Shown piece after piece: positions 39,590 to 48,900 of a DNA stretch of 64,000 nt. The position numbers were made by a program, and so were the translations under genes. The DNA is from Streptomyces sp. NRRL S-37. Lineage in GTDB: Bacteria > Actinomycetota > Actinomycetes > Streptomycetales > Streptomycetaceae. The stretch spans positions 186,001-250,000 of the forward strand of contig NZ_JOIZ01000017.1 of the NCBI RefSeq assembly GCF_000721605.1, read 5' to 3'. Below the pieces are notes generated by a model. That model was not told the origin of the DNA. It worked only from the letters and a program-made list of their open reading frames with translations, and ran no database searches. How positions within the stretch are numbered: the stretch's first letter is position 1; each line of letters starts with the position of its first letter.

Positions 39590-40258
39590 TCAGCCCGTGA
39601 AGCCGATCCGGCGCAGCGCGTCCGCCGCGTCCCGGTCGAGCAGGACCGCCGACCCCGCGCCCGCCGTCGGCGTGCCCCGCTCCACCGCGCGCAGCAGCCG
39701 CTCACTCGCCGCGCGGTGCCGCAGGAACGCGTACCGGGAGACACCGCGCCCGCGTGCGCGCTGGCCGGCCAGGGCCTGCTGCGGGGTGACGTCGAGCAGC
39801 AGCAGGTGCAGGCTCGCGCCCCGGCGGCGGGCCTCGCGGGCCAGCCAGCGGCGCACCCAGGCCTGTGTACCGCAGTCGTGCACGACGACCGGCTCTCCGG
39901 TCCGCAGCACGCGGCGCAGTCCGGCGTAGTGGGCGAGGCGGACCAGCGGGCGGTAGACCGCGTACGGCAGGAAGCGCGGCATGCGGCGGTCCCAGCGGTC
40001 CCGGGTGTCCTGGGAGTCGACGCGGGTGCCGCGCACCGTGCGCCGCATCAGGGTGGACTTGCCGCTGCCGGGCAGCCCGGTGACCACGACGAGGTCCCGG
40101 GGCCCGAAGAGCAGGGCGCGCGGGCTGCGGCCGGCCCGCGCGCGCAGATCGCGGACGACGGGCGCCGGCAGCGCGCCGCGGGCCCGACGGGCCTGGGCGG
40201 CCGGCTGCTGGGGCAGCGCGACGCCCGTGGTGGTGGCGCACGCCGTGGTCCTGTTCAC
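39590..40258 (-). CDS. P-loop ATP-binding kinase-like protein (AAA33)
   Basis: This 222-residue protein has a Walker A motif VTGLPGSGKSTLMRR near residue 70, typical of the AAA33/zeta-like small-molecule kinases. After it come VDSQDTRDRW, the PVVVHDCGT strand and LHLLLLDVTPQQALAGQRARGRGVS, with the arginines that act as a lid. The first 60 residues are low in complexity and basic. The GTG at 40258 has GGGGAGGA 8 bases upstream. The substrate is unknown. The gene is divergent from the glycine riboswitch and gcvT and probably starts the transcript that goes on to the SseB genes. Confidence 0.85.
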   Translation of the reverse strand: MNRTTACATTTGVALPQQPAAQARRARGALPAPVVRDLRARAGRSPRALLFGPRDLVVVTGLPGSGKSTLMRRTVRGTRVDSQDTRDRWDRRMPRFLPYAVYRPLVRLAHYAGLRRVLRTGEPVVVHDCGTQAWVRRWLAREARRRGASLHLLLLDVTPQQALAGQRARGRGVSRYAFLRHRAASERLLRAVERGTPTAGAGSAVLLDRDAADALRRIGFTG

Positions 40259-40485
40259 CGTGATCGTCCTCCCCTGGGGCCGGGTACGAGTACCGATCCC
40301 CGCCGAGTGTAAAGAGAAGGTAATGCCGAGTGTCTGTCGTTTCCGTCCGTTTCCTGAAACAGGCGTGTCACAGCTGTCCGTGACGGTGTCCGCACACCCG
40401 GTGCGCCCCCTGGGAAGGGTCCCCCTGCCGCGCCCCCGCGATGCGTGCAATGATGTGCGCGCCAACTGCATACCGGCCGTTTGAA

Positions 40486-40706
40486 TCCGCGCGGGAGAGT
40501 CCCCGGCACCGTTTGCCGCCGGGGCGCCGAAGGAGCAAGTCCCTCCCTTGAATCTCTCAGGCCCCGTTACCGCGCGGGCGAGGCACATCTGAAAAGCGGG
40601 CCGCCGAAGGGCATGCAGCAGTGCTCCGGTGGCTCCACCCAAGGTGCAAGTCAGGACCGTCCCCGCGGGGGGCGTCATGGCGAACCTCTCAGGTTCCGAT
40701 GACAGA
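40486..40706 (+). ncRNA. Tandem glycine riboswitch upstream of gcvT
   Basis: Two glycine aptamers lie end to end. Aptamer 1 runs from about 40486 to 40577, with the conserved pieces GGGAGAGTCC, GCGCCGAAGGAGCAA and CTCTCAGGC. Aptamer 2 runs from about 40588 to 40706, with CCGCCGAAGGGCATG, GGTGCAAGTCAGG and CTCTCAGGTTCCGATGACAGA. The pattern GCCGAAG...GCAA...CTCTCAGG is the family signature. Glycine binding switches on the glycine cleavage genes. The riboswitch ends about 80 bases before the gcvT start. Confidence 0.95.
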
Positions 40707-40733
40707 TGGGGAGGAACGTCCTCGCCCTCCCCA
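40707..40733 (+). promoter_or_regulatory. Hairpin after the riboswitch, possible expression platform
   Basis: TGGGGAGG and CCTCCCCA form a perfect 8-bp stem with an 11-base loop directly after aptamer 2. It lies well upstream of the gcvT ribosome site (GGGAG at 40772-40776), so it more likely acts on transcription than on translation. Confidence 0.6.
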
Positions 40734-40784
40734 CGCTCGAACGAACTCGCGCGAGGGGACCCCATCGCCTTGGGAGACCGACCG

Positions 40785-41903
40785 ATGAGCAGTACCGAAC
40801 CCCGCCGGACCGCGCTCGACGCCCTGCACCGTTCGCTCGGCGCGACGATGACCGACTTCGCCGGCTGGGACATGCCCCTGCGCTACGGCTCCGAGCGCGA
40901 CGAGCACAACGCCGTCCGCACCAGGGCCGGCCTCTTCGACCTCTCGCACATGGGTGAGATCACCGTCACCGGACCGGGGACCGCCGAGCTGCTGGACTTC
41001 GCGCTGGTCGGCGACATCGGCGGCGTGCGGCCGGGCCGCGCCCGCTACACCATGATCTGCCGTGAGGACGGCGGCATCCTGGACGACCTGATCGTCTACC
41101 GGCTGGACGACACCGAGTACATGGTGGTCGCCAACGCCTCCAACGCGCAGACCGTGCTCGACGCGCTCGTCGAGCGCTCGGCCGGCTTCGACGCCGAGGT
41201 CCGCGACGACCGCGACGCCTACGCGCTGCTGGCCGTGCAGGGCCCCGAGTCCCCCGCCATCCTCGCCTCGCTCACCGACGCCGACCTGGACGGCCTGAAG
41301 TACTACGCCGGCCTGCCCGGCACGGTCGCCGGTGTGCCCGCGCTCATCGCCCGTACCGGCTACACCGGCGAGGACGGCTTCGAGCTGTTCGTGAAGCCCG
41401 AGCACGCGGTGGAGCTGTGGCAGGCGCTGACCAAGGCGGGCGAGGGCGCGGGCCTGGTCCCCTGCGGGCTGTCCTGCCGGGACACGCTCCGTCTGGAGGC
41501 CGGCATGCCGCTGTACGGCCATGAGCTGAGCACCTCCCTCACGCCCTTCGACGCCGGTCTGGGCCGGGTGGTGAAGTTCGAGAAGGAGGGCGACTTCGTG
41601 GGCCGTGCGGCGCTCGCCGAGGCCGCCGGGCGCGCCGCCTCCGAGCCGCCCCGCGTCCTGGTCGGCCTGGTCGCCGAGGGCCGCCGGGTCCCGCGCGCCG
41701 GGTACGCGGTCGTGGCCGGCGGCGAGGTGATCGGCGAGGTCACCTCCGGCGCCCCCTCCCCCACGCTGGGCAAGCCGATCGCGATGGCGTACGTCGACGC
41801 CTCCCACGCGGCGCCCGGCACCGAGGGGGTCGGCGTGGACATCCGCGGCAGCCACGAGCCGTACGAGGTCGTGGCGCTGCCGTTCTACAAGCGGCGGAAG
41901 TGA
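40785..41903 (+). CDS. gcvT: Glycine cleavage system aminomethyltransferase (T protein)
   Basis: GcvT takes the aminomethyl group from lipoylated GcvH and passes it to tetrahydrofolate, releasing ammonia and reducing the lipoate. The 372-residue protein has the family blocks MTDFAGWDMPLRYG, AGLFDLSHMGEI, the folate-binding segment ARTGYTGEDGFELF and the GLSCRDTLRLEAGMPLYGHEL block. The C-terminal barrel ends LGKPIAMAYV ... VVALPFYKRR. The ATG at 40785 has GGGAG 8 bases upstream. It is the first gene behind the glycine riboswitch. The glycine decarboxylase gcvP is not in the window; in Streptomyces it lies elsewhere. Confidence 0.97.
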   Translation: MSSTEPRRTALDALHRSLGATMTDFAGWDMPLRYGSERDEHNAVRTRAGLFDLSHMGEITVTGPGTAELLDFALVGDIGGVRPGRARYTMICREDGGILDDLIVYRLDDTEYMVVANASNAQTVLDALVERSAGFDAEVRDDRDAYALLAVQGPESPAILASLTDADLDGLKYYAGLPGTVAGVPALIARTGYTGEDGFELFVKPEHAVELWQALTKAGEGAGLVPCGLSCRDTLRLEAGMPLYGHELSTSLTPFDAGLGRVVKFEKEGDFVGRAALAEAAGRAASEPPRVLVGLVAEGRRVPRAGYAVVAGGEVIGEVTSGAPSPTLGKPIAMAYVDASHAAPGTEGVGVDIRGSHEPYEVVALPFYKRRK

Positions 41904-42018
41904 CACCGTCGTAGACGACTTTCCGCGCGTGAGGTGAGCACGCCGTGCCTGCTCACCGGCGCCGCACCGCAGTCCCCTCCGTCATCAGCAGTCCCCCGCG
42001 TACAGGAGAATTCAGGCC

Positions 42019-42396
42019 ATGAGCAACCCCCAGCAGCTGCGTTACAGCAAGGAGCACGAGTGGCTGTCGGCCGCCCAGGACGGCGTGTCGACGGTCGGTA
42101 TCACGGAGCACGCGGCCAACGCGCTCGGCGACGTGGTCTTCGTCCAGCTCCCCGAGGTCGGTGACACCGTGACCGCGGGCGAGACCTGCGGCGAGCTGGA
42201 GTCGACCAAGTCGGTCAGCGACCTGTACTCCCCGGTCACCGGTGAGATCACCGAGGTCAACGAGGACGTGGTGAACGACCCGTCGCTGGTGAACTCCGCT
42301 CCCTTCGAGGGTGGCTGGCTGTTCAAGGTGCGCGTCGCCGACGAGCCGGCCGACCTGCTGACCGCCGCCGAGTACGACGCCCACATCGCGGGCTGA
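42019..42396 (+). CDS. gcvH: Glycine cleavage system H protein
   Basis: GcvH is the small carrier whose lipoyl arm shuttles between the decarboxylase, GcvT and lipoamide dehydrogenase. The 125-residue protein has the lipoyl lysine at Lys64 in ESTKSVSD. It begins [11 protein letters not shown], carries the typical [13 protein letters not shown] block and ends EYDAHIAG. The ATG at 42019 follows AGGAGAATTCAGGCC. It follows gcvT by 115 bp and precedes glyA by 14 bp, all on one transcript under the riboswitch. Confidence 0.97.
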   Translation: MSNPQQLRYSKEHEWLSAAQDGVSTVGITEHAANALGDVVFVQLPEVGDTVTAGETCGELESTKSVSDLYSPVTGEITEVNEDVVNDPSLVNSAPFEGGWLFKVRVADEPADLLTAAEYDAHIAG

Positions 42397-42410
42397 GGAG
42401 CCGTAGCCGC

Positions 42411-43670
42411 ATGTCGCTTCTGAACACCCCCCTGCACGAGCTCGACCCGGCGGTGGCCGCCGCGGTCGACGCCGAGCTGCACCGCCAGCAGTCCACCCTC
42501 GAGATGATCGCCTCGGAGAACTTCGCCCCGGTCGCGGTCATGGAGGCCCAGGGCTCGGTCCTCACCAACAAGTACGCCGAGGGCTACCCCGGCCGCCGCT
42601 ACTACGGCGGCTGCGAGCACGTCGACGTGATCGAGCAGATCGCCATCGACCGGGTCAAGGAGCTCTTCGGCGCCGAGCACGCCAACGTGCAGCCGCACTC
42701 GGGCGCGCAGGCCAACGCGGCCGCGATGTTCGCGCTGCTCAAGCCCGGTGACACGATCATGGGCCTGAACCTCGCGCACGGCGGGCACCTGACCCACGGC
42801 ATGAAGATCAATTTCTCCGGCAAGCTCTACGACGTGGTCGCCTACCACGTCGGCGACGACGGCCAGGTCGACATGGCCGAGGTCGAGCGCCTCGCCAAGG
42901 AGAAGAAGCCGAAGCTGATCGTGGCCGGCTGGTCGGCGTACCCGCGTCAGCTCGACTTCGCCGCGTTCCGCCGGATCGCGGACGAGGTCGGCGCGTACCT
43001 CATGGTCGACATGGCGCACTTCGCCGGCCTGGTCGCCGCGGGCCTGCACCCGAACCCGGTGCCGCACGCCCACGTCGTGACGACCACCACCCACAAGACC
43101 CTCGGCGGCCCGCGCGGCGGTGTGATCCTCTCCACGGCCGAGCTGGCCAAGAAGATCAACTCCGCGGTCTTCCCCGGTCAGCAGGGCGGCCCGCTGGAGC
43201 ACGTGATCGCCGCCAAGGCGGTCGCCTTCAAGGTGTGCGCCTCCGAGGACTTCAAGGAGCGCCAGCGCCGTACCCTGGAGGGCGCCCGCATCCTGGCCGA
43301 GCGCCTGGTCAAGGACGATGTGAAGGCCGTGGGCGTGGACGTGCTGTCCGGCGGCACGGACGTGCACCTGGTCCTGGTCGACCTGCGGAACTCCGAGCTG
43401 GACGGCCAGCAGGCCGAGGACCGCCTCCACGAGGTCGGCATCACCGTCAACCGCAACGCGATCCCGAACGACCCGCGCCCGCCGATGGTCACCTCGGGCC
43501 TGCGCATCGGTACGCCCGCCCTGGCCACCCGCGGCTTCACGGCCGAGGACTTCGCCGAGGTCGCGGACGTGATCGCCGAGGCGCTGAAGCCGTCCTTCGA
43601 CGTGGAGGCGCTCCGGGCCCGGGTGACGGCACTCGCCGCGAAGCACCCGCTGTACCCCGGTCTGCAGTAA
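42411..43670 (+). CDS. glyA: Serine hydroxymethyltransferase
   Basis: GlyA interconverts serine and glycine using tetrahydrofolate and PLP. The 419-residue length is standard. The signatures are all there: [11 protein letters not shown], the substrate loop [26 protein letters not shown], and Lys229 that binds PLP in [14 protein letters not shown]. The ATG at 42411 is preceded by GAGGAGCC. It lies 14 bp after gcvH. With gcvT and gcvH it closes the glycine-serine-C1 cycle, so the operon produces methylene-THF from glycine and from serine. Confidence 0.97.
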   Translation: MSLLNTPLHELDPAVAAAVDAELHRQQSTLEMIASENFAPVAVMEAQGSVLTNKYAEGYPGRRYYGGCEHVDVIEQIAIDRVKELFGAEHANVQPHSGAQANAAAMFALLKPGDTIMGLNLAHGGHLTHGMKINFSGKLYDVVAYHVGDDGQVDMAEVERLAKEKKPKLIVAGWSAYPRQLDFAAFRRIADEVGAYLMVDMAHFAGLVAAGLHPNPVPHAHVVTTTTHKTLGGPRGGVILSTAELAKKINSAVFPGQQGGPLEHVIAAKAVAFKVCASEDFKERQRRTLEGARILAERLVKDDVKAVGVDVLSGGTDVHLVLVDLRNSELDGQQAEDRLHEVGITVNRNAIPNDPRPPMVTSGLRIGTPALATRGFTAEDFAEVADVIAEALKPSFDVEALRARVTALAAKHPLYPGLQ

Positions 43671-43671
43671 T

Positions 43672-43695
43672 TTCGTACGCTTTCCCACGTACGAA
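43672..43695. terminator. Inverted repeat after glyA
   Basis: TTCGTACG and CGTACGAA form an 8-bp perfect inverted repeat around an 8-base spacer, beginning 2 bases after the glyA TAA stop. It could end or weaken transcription before sdaA, or be an operator of sdaA. No T-run follows. Confidence 0.45.
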
Positions 43696-43830
43696 CATCA
43701 GGGGCATCGCGCACACTGGGTCGGTGGGCGCGGTGCCCCGCACCATGTACCGCCGCACCGACGACCCCCTCTTCTGAACCACCCCTTCCCGGTGGACAGC
43801 GTCGTCCGCCGAACCCTTAGGAGTCCTCCC

Positions 43831-45198
43831 GTGGCCATCTCGGTCTTCGATCTCTTCTCGATCGGCATCGGCCCGTCCAGCTCGCACACGGTCGGCCCGA
43901 TGCGGGCGGCCCGGATGTTCGCCCGGCGGCTGCGCAACGAGGACCTGCTGGACTCCGTCGCCTCGGTCCGGGCGGAGCTGTACGGCTCCCTGGGCGCCAC
44001 CGGCCACGGCCACGGCACGCCCAAGGCGGTGCTGCTGGGCCTGGAGGGCGACTCGCCGCGCACGGTGGACGTGGAGTCGGCCGACGAGCGGGTGGAGAAG
44101 ATCAAGGACGGTGGCCGGATCCGGCTGCTCGGCGAGCACGAGATCGCGTTCTCCTTCGACGACGACATGGTGCTGCACCGCCGCAAGGCGCTCCCGTACC
44201 ACGCCAACGGCATGACCCTGTGGGCGTACGACGCCTCCGGTACGGAGCTGCTGACCAAGACGTACTACTCGGTCGGCGGCGGTTTCGTCGTGGACGAGGA
44301 CGCGGTCGGCGCGGACCGCATCGTGCTGGACGACACGGTCCTGAAGTACCCCTTCCGCACGGGCGACGAGCTGCTGCGCCTCACCCGGGAGACCGGCCTG
44401 TCCATCTCCGCCCTGATGCTGGAGAACGAGCGCGCCTGGCGGAGCGAGGAGGAGATCCGCGCGGGCCTGCTGGAGATCTGGCGGGTGATGCGGGCGTGCG
44501 TGGACCGGGGCATGTCCCGCGAGGGCATCCTGCCGGGCGGCCTGAAGGTGCGCCGCCGCGCCGCGAACACCGCGCGCAAGCTGCGCTCCGAGGGGGACCC
44601 GCAGGCCCTCGCCATGGAGTGGATCACCCTGTACGCCATGGCCGTGAACGAGGAGAACGCGGCCGGCGGCCGGGTCGTCACCGCCCCGACGAACGGCGCG
44701 GCCGGGATCATCCCCGCCGTCCTGCACTACTACATGAACTTCGTGCCCGGCGCCGACGAGGAGGGCGTGGTCCGCTTCCTGCTGGCGGCCGGCGCGATCG
44801 GCATGCTCTTCAAGGAGAACGCCTCGATCTCCGGCGCCGAGGTCGGCTGCCAGGGCGAGGTCGGCTCCGCCTGCTCGATGGCGGCGGGCGCGCTGGCGGA
44901 GGTGCTGGGCGGCTCCCCCGAGCAGGTGGAGAACGCCGCCGAGATCGGCATGGAACACAACCTCGGCCTGACCTGCGACCCCGTCGGGGGTCTGGTGCAG
45001 ATCCCGTGCATCGAGCGCAACGGCATGGCCGCGGTGAAGGCGGTCACGGCGGCCCGGATGGCGATGCGCGGCGACGGCTCGCACAAGGTGTCCCTGGACA
45101 AGGTCATCAAGACGATGAAGGACACCGGCGCGGACATGTCGGTCAAGTACAAGGAGACGGCCCGGGGCGGGCTCGCGGTGAACATCATCGAGTGCTGA
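43831..45198 (+). CDS. sdaA: L-serine ammonia-lyase (iron-sulfur serine dehydratase)
   Basis: SdaA deaminates serine to pyruvate and ammonia. The 455-residue protein is the single-chain type with an N-terminal regulatory domain and a C-terminal catalytic domain. It begins [23 protein letters not shown], and the catalytic half holds [24 protein letters not shown]. The three cluster cysteines are Cys340 (VGCQGE), Cys382 (TCDPVGG) and Cys393 (PCIERN), the same spacing as C343/C385/C396 in the well-studied Legionella enzyme. The GTG at 43831 has AGGAG 7 bases upstream. It lies 160 bp after glyA and may share the riboswitch transcript. Together with glyA it sets serine breakdown; the nearby SseB genes carry a serine-sensitivity name. 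Confidence 0.96.
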   Translation: MAISVFDLFSIGIGPSSSHTVGPMRAARMFARRLRNEDLLDSVASVRAELYGSLGATGHGHGTPKAVLLGLEGDSPRTVDVESADERVEKIKDGGRIRLLGEHEIAFSFDDDMVLHRRKALPYHANGMTLWAYDASGTELLTKTYYSVGGGFVVDEDAVGADRIVLDDTVLKYPFRTGDELLRLTRETGLSISALMLENERAWRSEEEIRAGLLEIWRVMRACVDRGMSREGILPGGLKVRRRAANTARKLRSEGDPQALAMEWITLYAMAVNEENAAGGRVVTAPTNGAAGIIPAVLHYYMNFVPGADEEGVVRFLLAAGAIGMLFKENASISGAEVGCQGEVGSACSMAAGALAEVLGGSPEQVENAAEIGMEHNLGLTCDPVGGLVQIPCIERNGMAAVKAVTAARMAMRGDGSHKVSLDKVIKTMKDTGADMSVKYKETARGGLAVNIIEC

Positions 45199-45227
45199 AG
45201 GGGCAGGCCCCGGCCCCTGTGCGTCGA

Positions 45228-45244
45228 GTCCCGGGTGCCGGGAC
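45228..45244. terminator. Hairpin after sdaA, convergent region
   Basis: GTCCCGG and CCGGGAC form a 7-bp stem with a 3-base loop, 30 bases after the sdaA stop. It lies between sdaA and the convergent T7SS-associated gene, so it may end both transcripts. Confidence 0.45.
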
Positions 45245-45333
45245 CGAGCGGTGTCGGTGAGGTTCATGCCCTCGGCGGGCTCCGCCTGCGCGCGGGCACG
45301 GCGTGATGTGCGTCGCGCCGGGCAAGGGGACCG

Positions 45334-45951
45334 TTACCCGAGGGCATCAGGAGGGCCGGGTGTGTCGTCCGGTCGTGTTCTGTCCGTGATCGTCTCCGCG
45401 AGCTGATCGGGCTCCAGTACCGTGCCCGCCGGGCCGGCCGGGTTGACGTAGAGGGCGTGGCCGGGTGGGAGGCGGTCCAGGAGGGCCGGGACGGTGACGC
45501 GTTCGGAGGCGAAACCGCCTGCCGCGTCGAGGTGGGGCGGGGCGGTGAAGACCGGGACGACGAGTCTGCCGTCCCCGACGGAGGCGGTCACCGGTGTGCC
45601 GTCCGGCAGGGTCGGCACCGCCACCTCTGCGGTGGCCAGGGCGCGCAGGGCGTCCTCGACCGGTCCGTACCCGGTGACCGCGAGCTGGAGGGCAGCGTCG
45701 ACGTCGTCGGTGGGCTCGGGCCAGCCGAGCGCTTCCGGGGAGGGGCGGTACGCCTCGTTGTCCTCCCACTCCTCGATCTCGCCGGCCGCTCCCGTGCGCC
45801 AGCGGCCGACCACGACCCGGTCCGGCGGCACGCCTTCGCCGTCCCAGCCGGGGTCGATCATGCTGATCCAGTGGTCCGGCACGAGCCGTGCGGCCTCGAC
45901 GATGTCGTCGGGGGGTGTGGGCATCGTCGTCGTCCCGCTCCGGTCACTCAT
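45334..45951 (-). CDS. T7SS-associated SseB-like protein
   Basis: This 205-residue protein belongs to the group named type VII secretion system-associated protein in Streptomyces annotations. The N-terminal 70 residues (VPDHWISMIDPGWDGEGVPPDRVVVGRWRTGAAGEIEEWEDNEAYRPSPEALGWPEP) are the group's mark, and the rest is an SseB-like domain (VEDALRALATAEVAVPTLPDGTPV, then ALLDRLPPGHALYVNPAGPAGTVLEPDQLA). No membrane span or signal is present, so it should stay in the cytoplasm. An in-frame GTG at 45960 overlaps the stop of the giant gene; I prefer the ATG at 45951, but both mean tight coupling. It could be a chaperone or adaptor for the giant protein; this is inference. Confidence 0.82.
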   Translation of the reverse strand: MSDRSGTTTMPTPPDDIVEAARLVPDHWISMIDPGWDGEGVPPDRVVVGRWRTGAAGEIEEWEDNEAYRPSPEALGWPEPTDDVDAALQLAVTGYGPVEDALRALATAEVAVPTLPDGTPVTASVGDGRLVVPVFTAPPHLDAAGGFASERVTVPALLDRLPPGHALYVNPAGPAGTVLEPDQLAETITDRTRPDDTPGPPDALG

Positions 45952-45956
45952 CTCGT

Positions 45957-48900
45957 TCACCCGTGTTCGCCTTCGTCCGTGTTCGCCGTCCCGAGGGGCG
46001 GCAGTCCGAGGATCTCCCGGAACCGGGCGGCGAGGCGCTCGACCGTGCGGGGGTCCGTTCCCTCCGCCGCCAGCAGGTCGGCGAGCCGGCGCACCGCGTC
46101 CCGGTACGCCTCCGCCGCGTACCGCCAGTCCGCGAGCACGGAGTCCGCGTCGCCCGGCAGAAGCAGCCCGAGGGCCGTGTCCCACGCCCGGACGGCGTCC
46201 GGGGCCGGGGTCGCGGTCTCGAAGGCCGTGAACGCCGAGCGCCAGATCCGGCGCGACACCGCGGCCGTGACGGCGTCGAAGGCGTCCGGCCACGGGCCGG
46301 GACGGGTCAGCAGCAGCCGCACCTGGTCGAGCGGTGGCAGTCCGCTGCCCCGGACGCCTCCGCCGAGTTGCGCCTCGACGTCCATTCCGGGGGTGATCTC
46401 GATGCCCGCGTCCCTCAGTTCGTCCAGGGTGACGAGGTCGGCGCCGGTGAACCCCGGCGAGCCGCCCGGCAGGTCGTCCGCCTTCACCTGGCCGGCGATC
46501 CACCGGCGTCGGGCCTCCTCGGACGGCGGCGCCTGGAGCGGGGGGTCGCCGCCGGCCGCGATGACGTCGAGGGCGGGAGCGGAGGGCTGGGCCGTGGGTG
46601 CGGGCGCGGGTGGGTGGGTCTGTGACCAGTGGGTTGCCGGGTCGTCCTGGGGTGAGGTCAGTACGAGGAGGCTCTCGTTCACCGCCGGCCGCCGGTCGAG
46701 AATCCGGAGGGGCCGCGTCGGCAGCCACACCGTCCGGGCGGCCCCCGTCCGGGCGGCGATCGCCTCGGCCAGGGCGGTGTCGCCTGTCCCCACCCCGACG
46801 GGGACGACCGTGACGTCCCGGTCCAGTTGCGCCAGGACGGGGTCGTGGGAGAGCAGTTCGGCGATCTCCTCGTAGGGCACCGGGCGGGTGGTGCCGTCCG
46901 GCCAGGGCATGTCGACCCGCCCCGGGGTGGTGCCGCTCATGTCCAGTACGTATCCACCGGGATGGCCGCTCTTCCCTGCGCCCTTGCGGTGCCAGGGAGC
47001 CAGGACCCCGCGGCTGTTGCCCAGGCCGCCGTCGGGTGAGAGCACGTAGCGGTCCGCCCACATGCGGCTCGGTGCGGGCTTCCCCGTCCAACTGCGGCCG
47101 GCCTTCGTGCCGTTCGCGGAGGTGATGAGGGTGCGGCCGTCCAGCGCTCCGTGGCGTTCGAGGTCGTACGCGGCGAGCGCGGTGGGGTCGTAGGCGTCGC
47201 GGCCGAGGGCCGCCGCCGTGGCCGCCAGCAGGAGCAGGTCCGTCCGCCGGGCCTCCTCGTCCCGCGGGTCCTCGCCGGTGGACAGGTGGAGCGCCTTCGC
47301 CGTCAGGGCGTCGGGGTCGGGGTGGTTCTCCACGCTCTCCACGGCCTGGACCGTGGCCCACAGCGCGTTCTGCCGGTCGGCCGCGGTGATGTCCGCCGAC
47401 GGGTGCAGTCCCAGCACCCGTCGGGTCCACCGGTCCGGGTCGTGGCGGCCGATCAGTTCGCGGGCCCGGTCCACGGAGGGCAGGGGGACGAAGTCGGGCA
47501 GCGCGGAACGGGGGTCGGTGGACAGGCGCGCCGACGCGGCCTCCAGCATCGTCCGTACGGCGTCGGGGCCGGGCGGCGCGGGCCGGGTACCGGGGGCGGT
47601 CGTCAGGCCGTGGTGCGCGCGGGTGACCCGGTCGAGCAGGTCGAGCGTCAGCTCCCCGTACTCCCGCAGGTTCCCGTCCCCGCGGCGCATGACCTCCAGG
47701 GCGCCGATGCCGCGCAGCAGCCGGACGTACGTGCCGGCCGGATCGTCCTTGTCGTTCTCCACGTCGACGCCGAACGTGGCCCGCAGGGCGCGGACCAGTC
47801 GCAGCGCCGTGTCCCGGGCCGTCGCCGTGGTGAGATCCGGGATCGCCCCCAGGCCGGCCCGCTCGGCCAGGGCGTCGAGTTCGCCGGGGAGCGGTTCGGG
47901 GCGCAGCTTCCTCATGTCCACCGGCTCGTTCGCCGGTGTGGTGCCGATCCCGTGGTCGTGCAGCCTCCCCTTCTTCCCCCTCGTGTAGCGGCTCAGGTGC
48001 TGCCTGTCGGGGGCGTAGACCTCGCGCCGTGTCACGTTGGAGACGTCCTGGGCCGCCGACGAGACGGCGAGCGGGTCGGGGACGAACGGGGCGCTCCGCT
48101 TCAGGGCGGCCTCGGTGTGTCCCTCCGGTCCGCTCCCCCAGCAGGACAGGAGCACGATCGGGGTGTCCCGGTCCAGCCGGGACACGCTCGGGCGCCGCCG
48201 GAGGTAACCACCGGTCTCCGAACCCGGGACCGGGACGTTGTTCTGGAACATCCGCTCGACCATGAGGGTCTGTCCCGGCACGCCGTGGACCACGAGGAAG
48301 TAGGGCTTCCGGCCCTGCCACGGCACCGGCCGGGGGTCGCCGACCGGCTCACCGGTGACCGGGTCGTAGACGGACCACTCCGTCGACCGGACCAGGTCCT
48401 GGAACCACGGCTCGAACCGGAGCAGGTCGGTCTCGTTGAGCACCGCGCGGCCGACGGGCCGGCCCTCGTCGGTGAGGGTGACCGACATGACGTCCGCGTC
48501 CGGGAGGGTCTTCCCCGCGCTCGTGTGCAGGACGCCTTCCCCGGGGTCCGGCCGTCCCCCGTCCGGACCCAGGTCGTCGGGGTCACTGGCGATCCACTCG
48601 CCCACCGGCTCGCCCATCATCGTGTCCGCCGGCTCGCCCGCCGACTCGTCGCCCATGTACCGGTCGTCGGTCACCTCGACGCGGTGCCGGCCGGTGTCGG
48701 GGTGCGGCTTCAGGGCGGCCTCGCCGCTGTGCGACCACAGCGTCCTGCGTACCCGGGCCGCGGCCCTGCGCGGCAGGTCCAGTCCCATGGCACCGGCGTG
48801 CGGCGAGACGAGCACCACCTCGGCGGCGTCCTCACGGCCCGCCAGCTCCCCGTCCTGTGCCAGCAGTTCGGCGAACTCCTCCGGTGACAGCCGCCACCGT

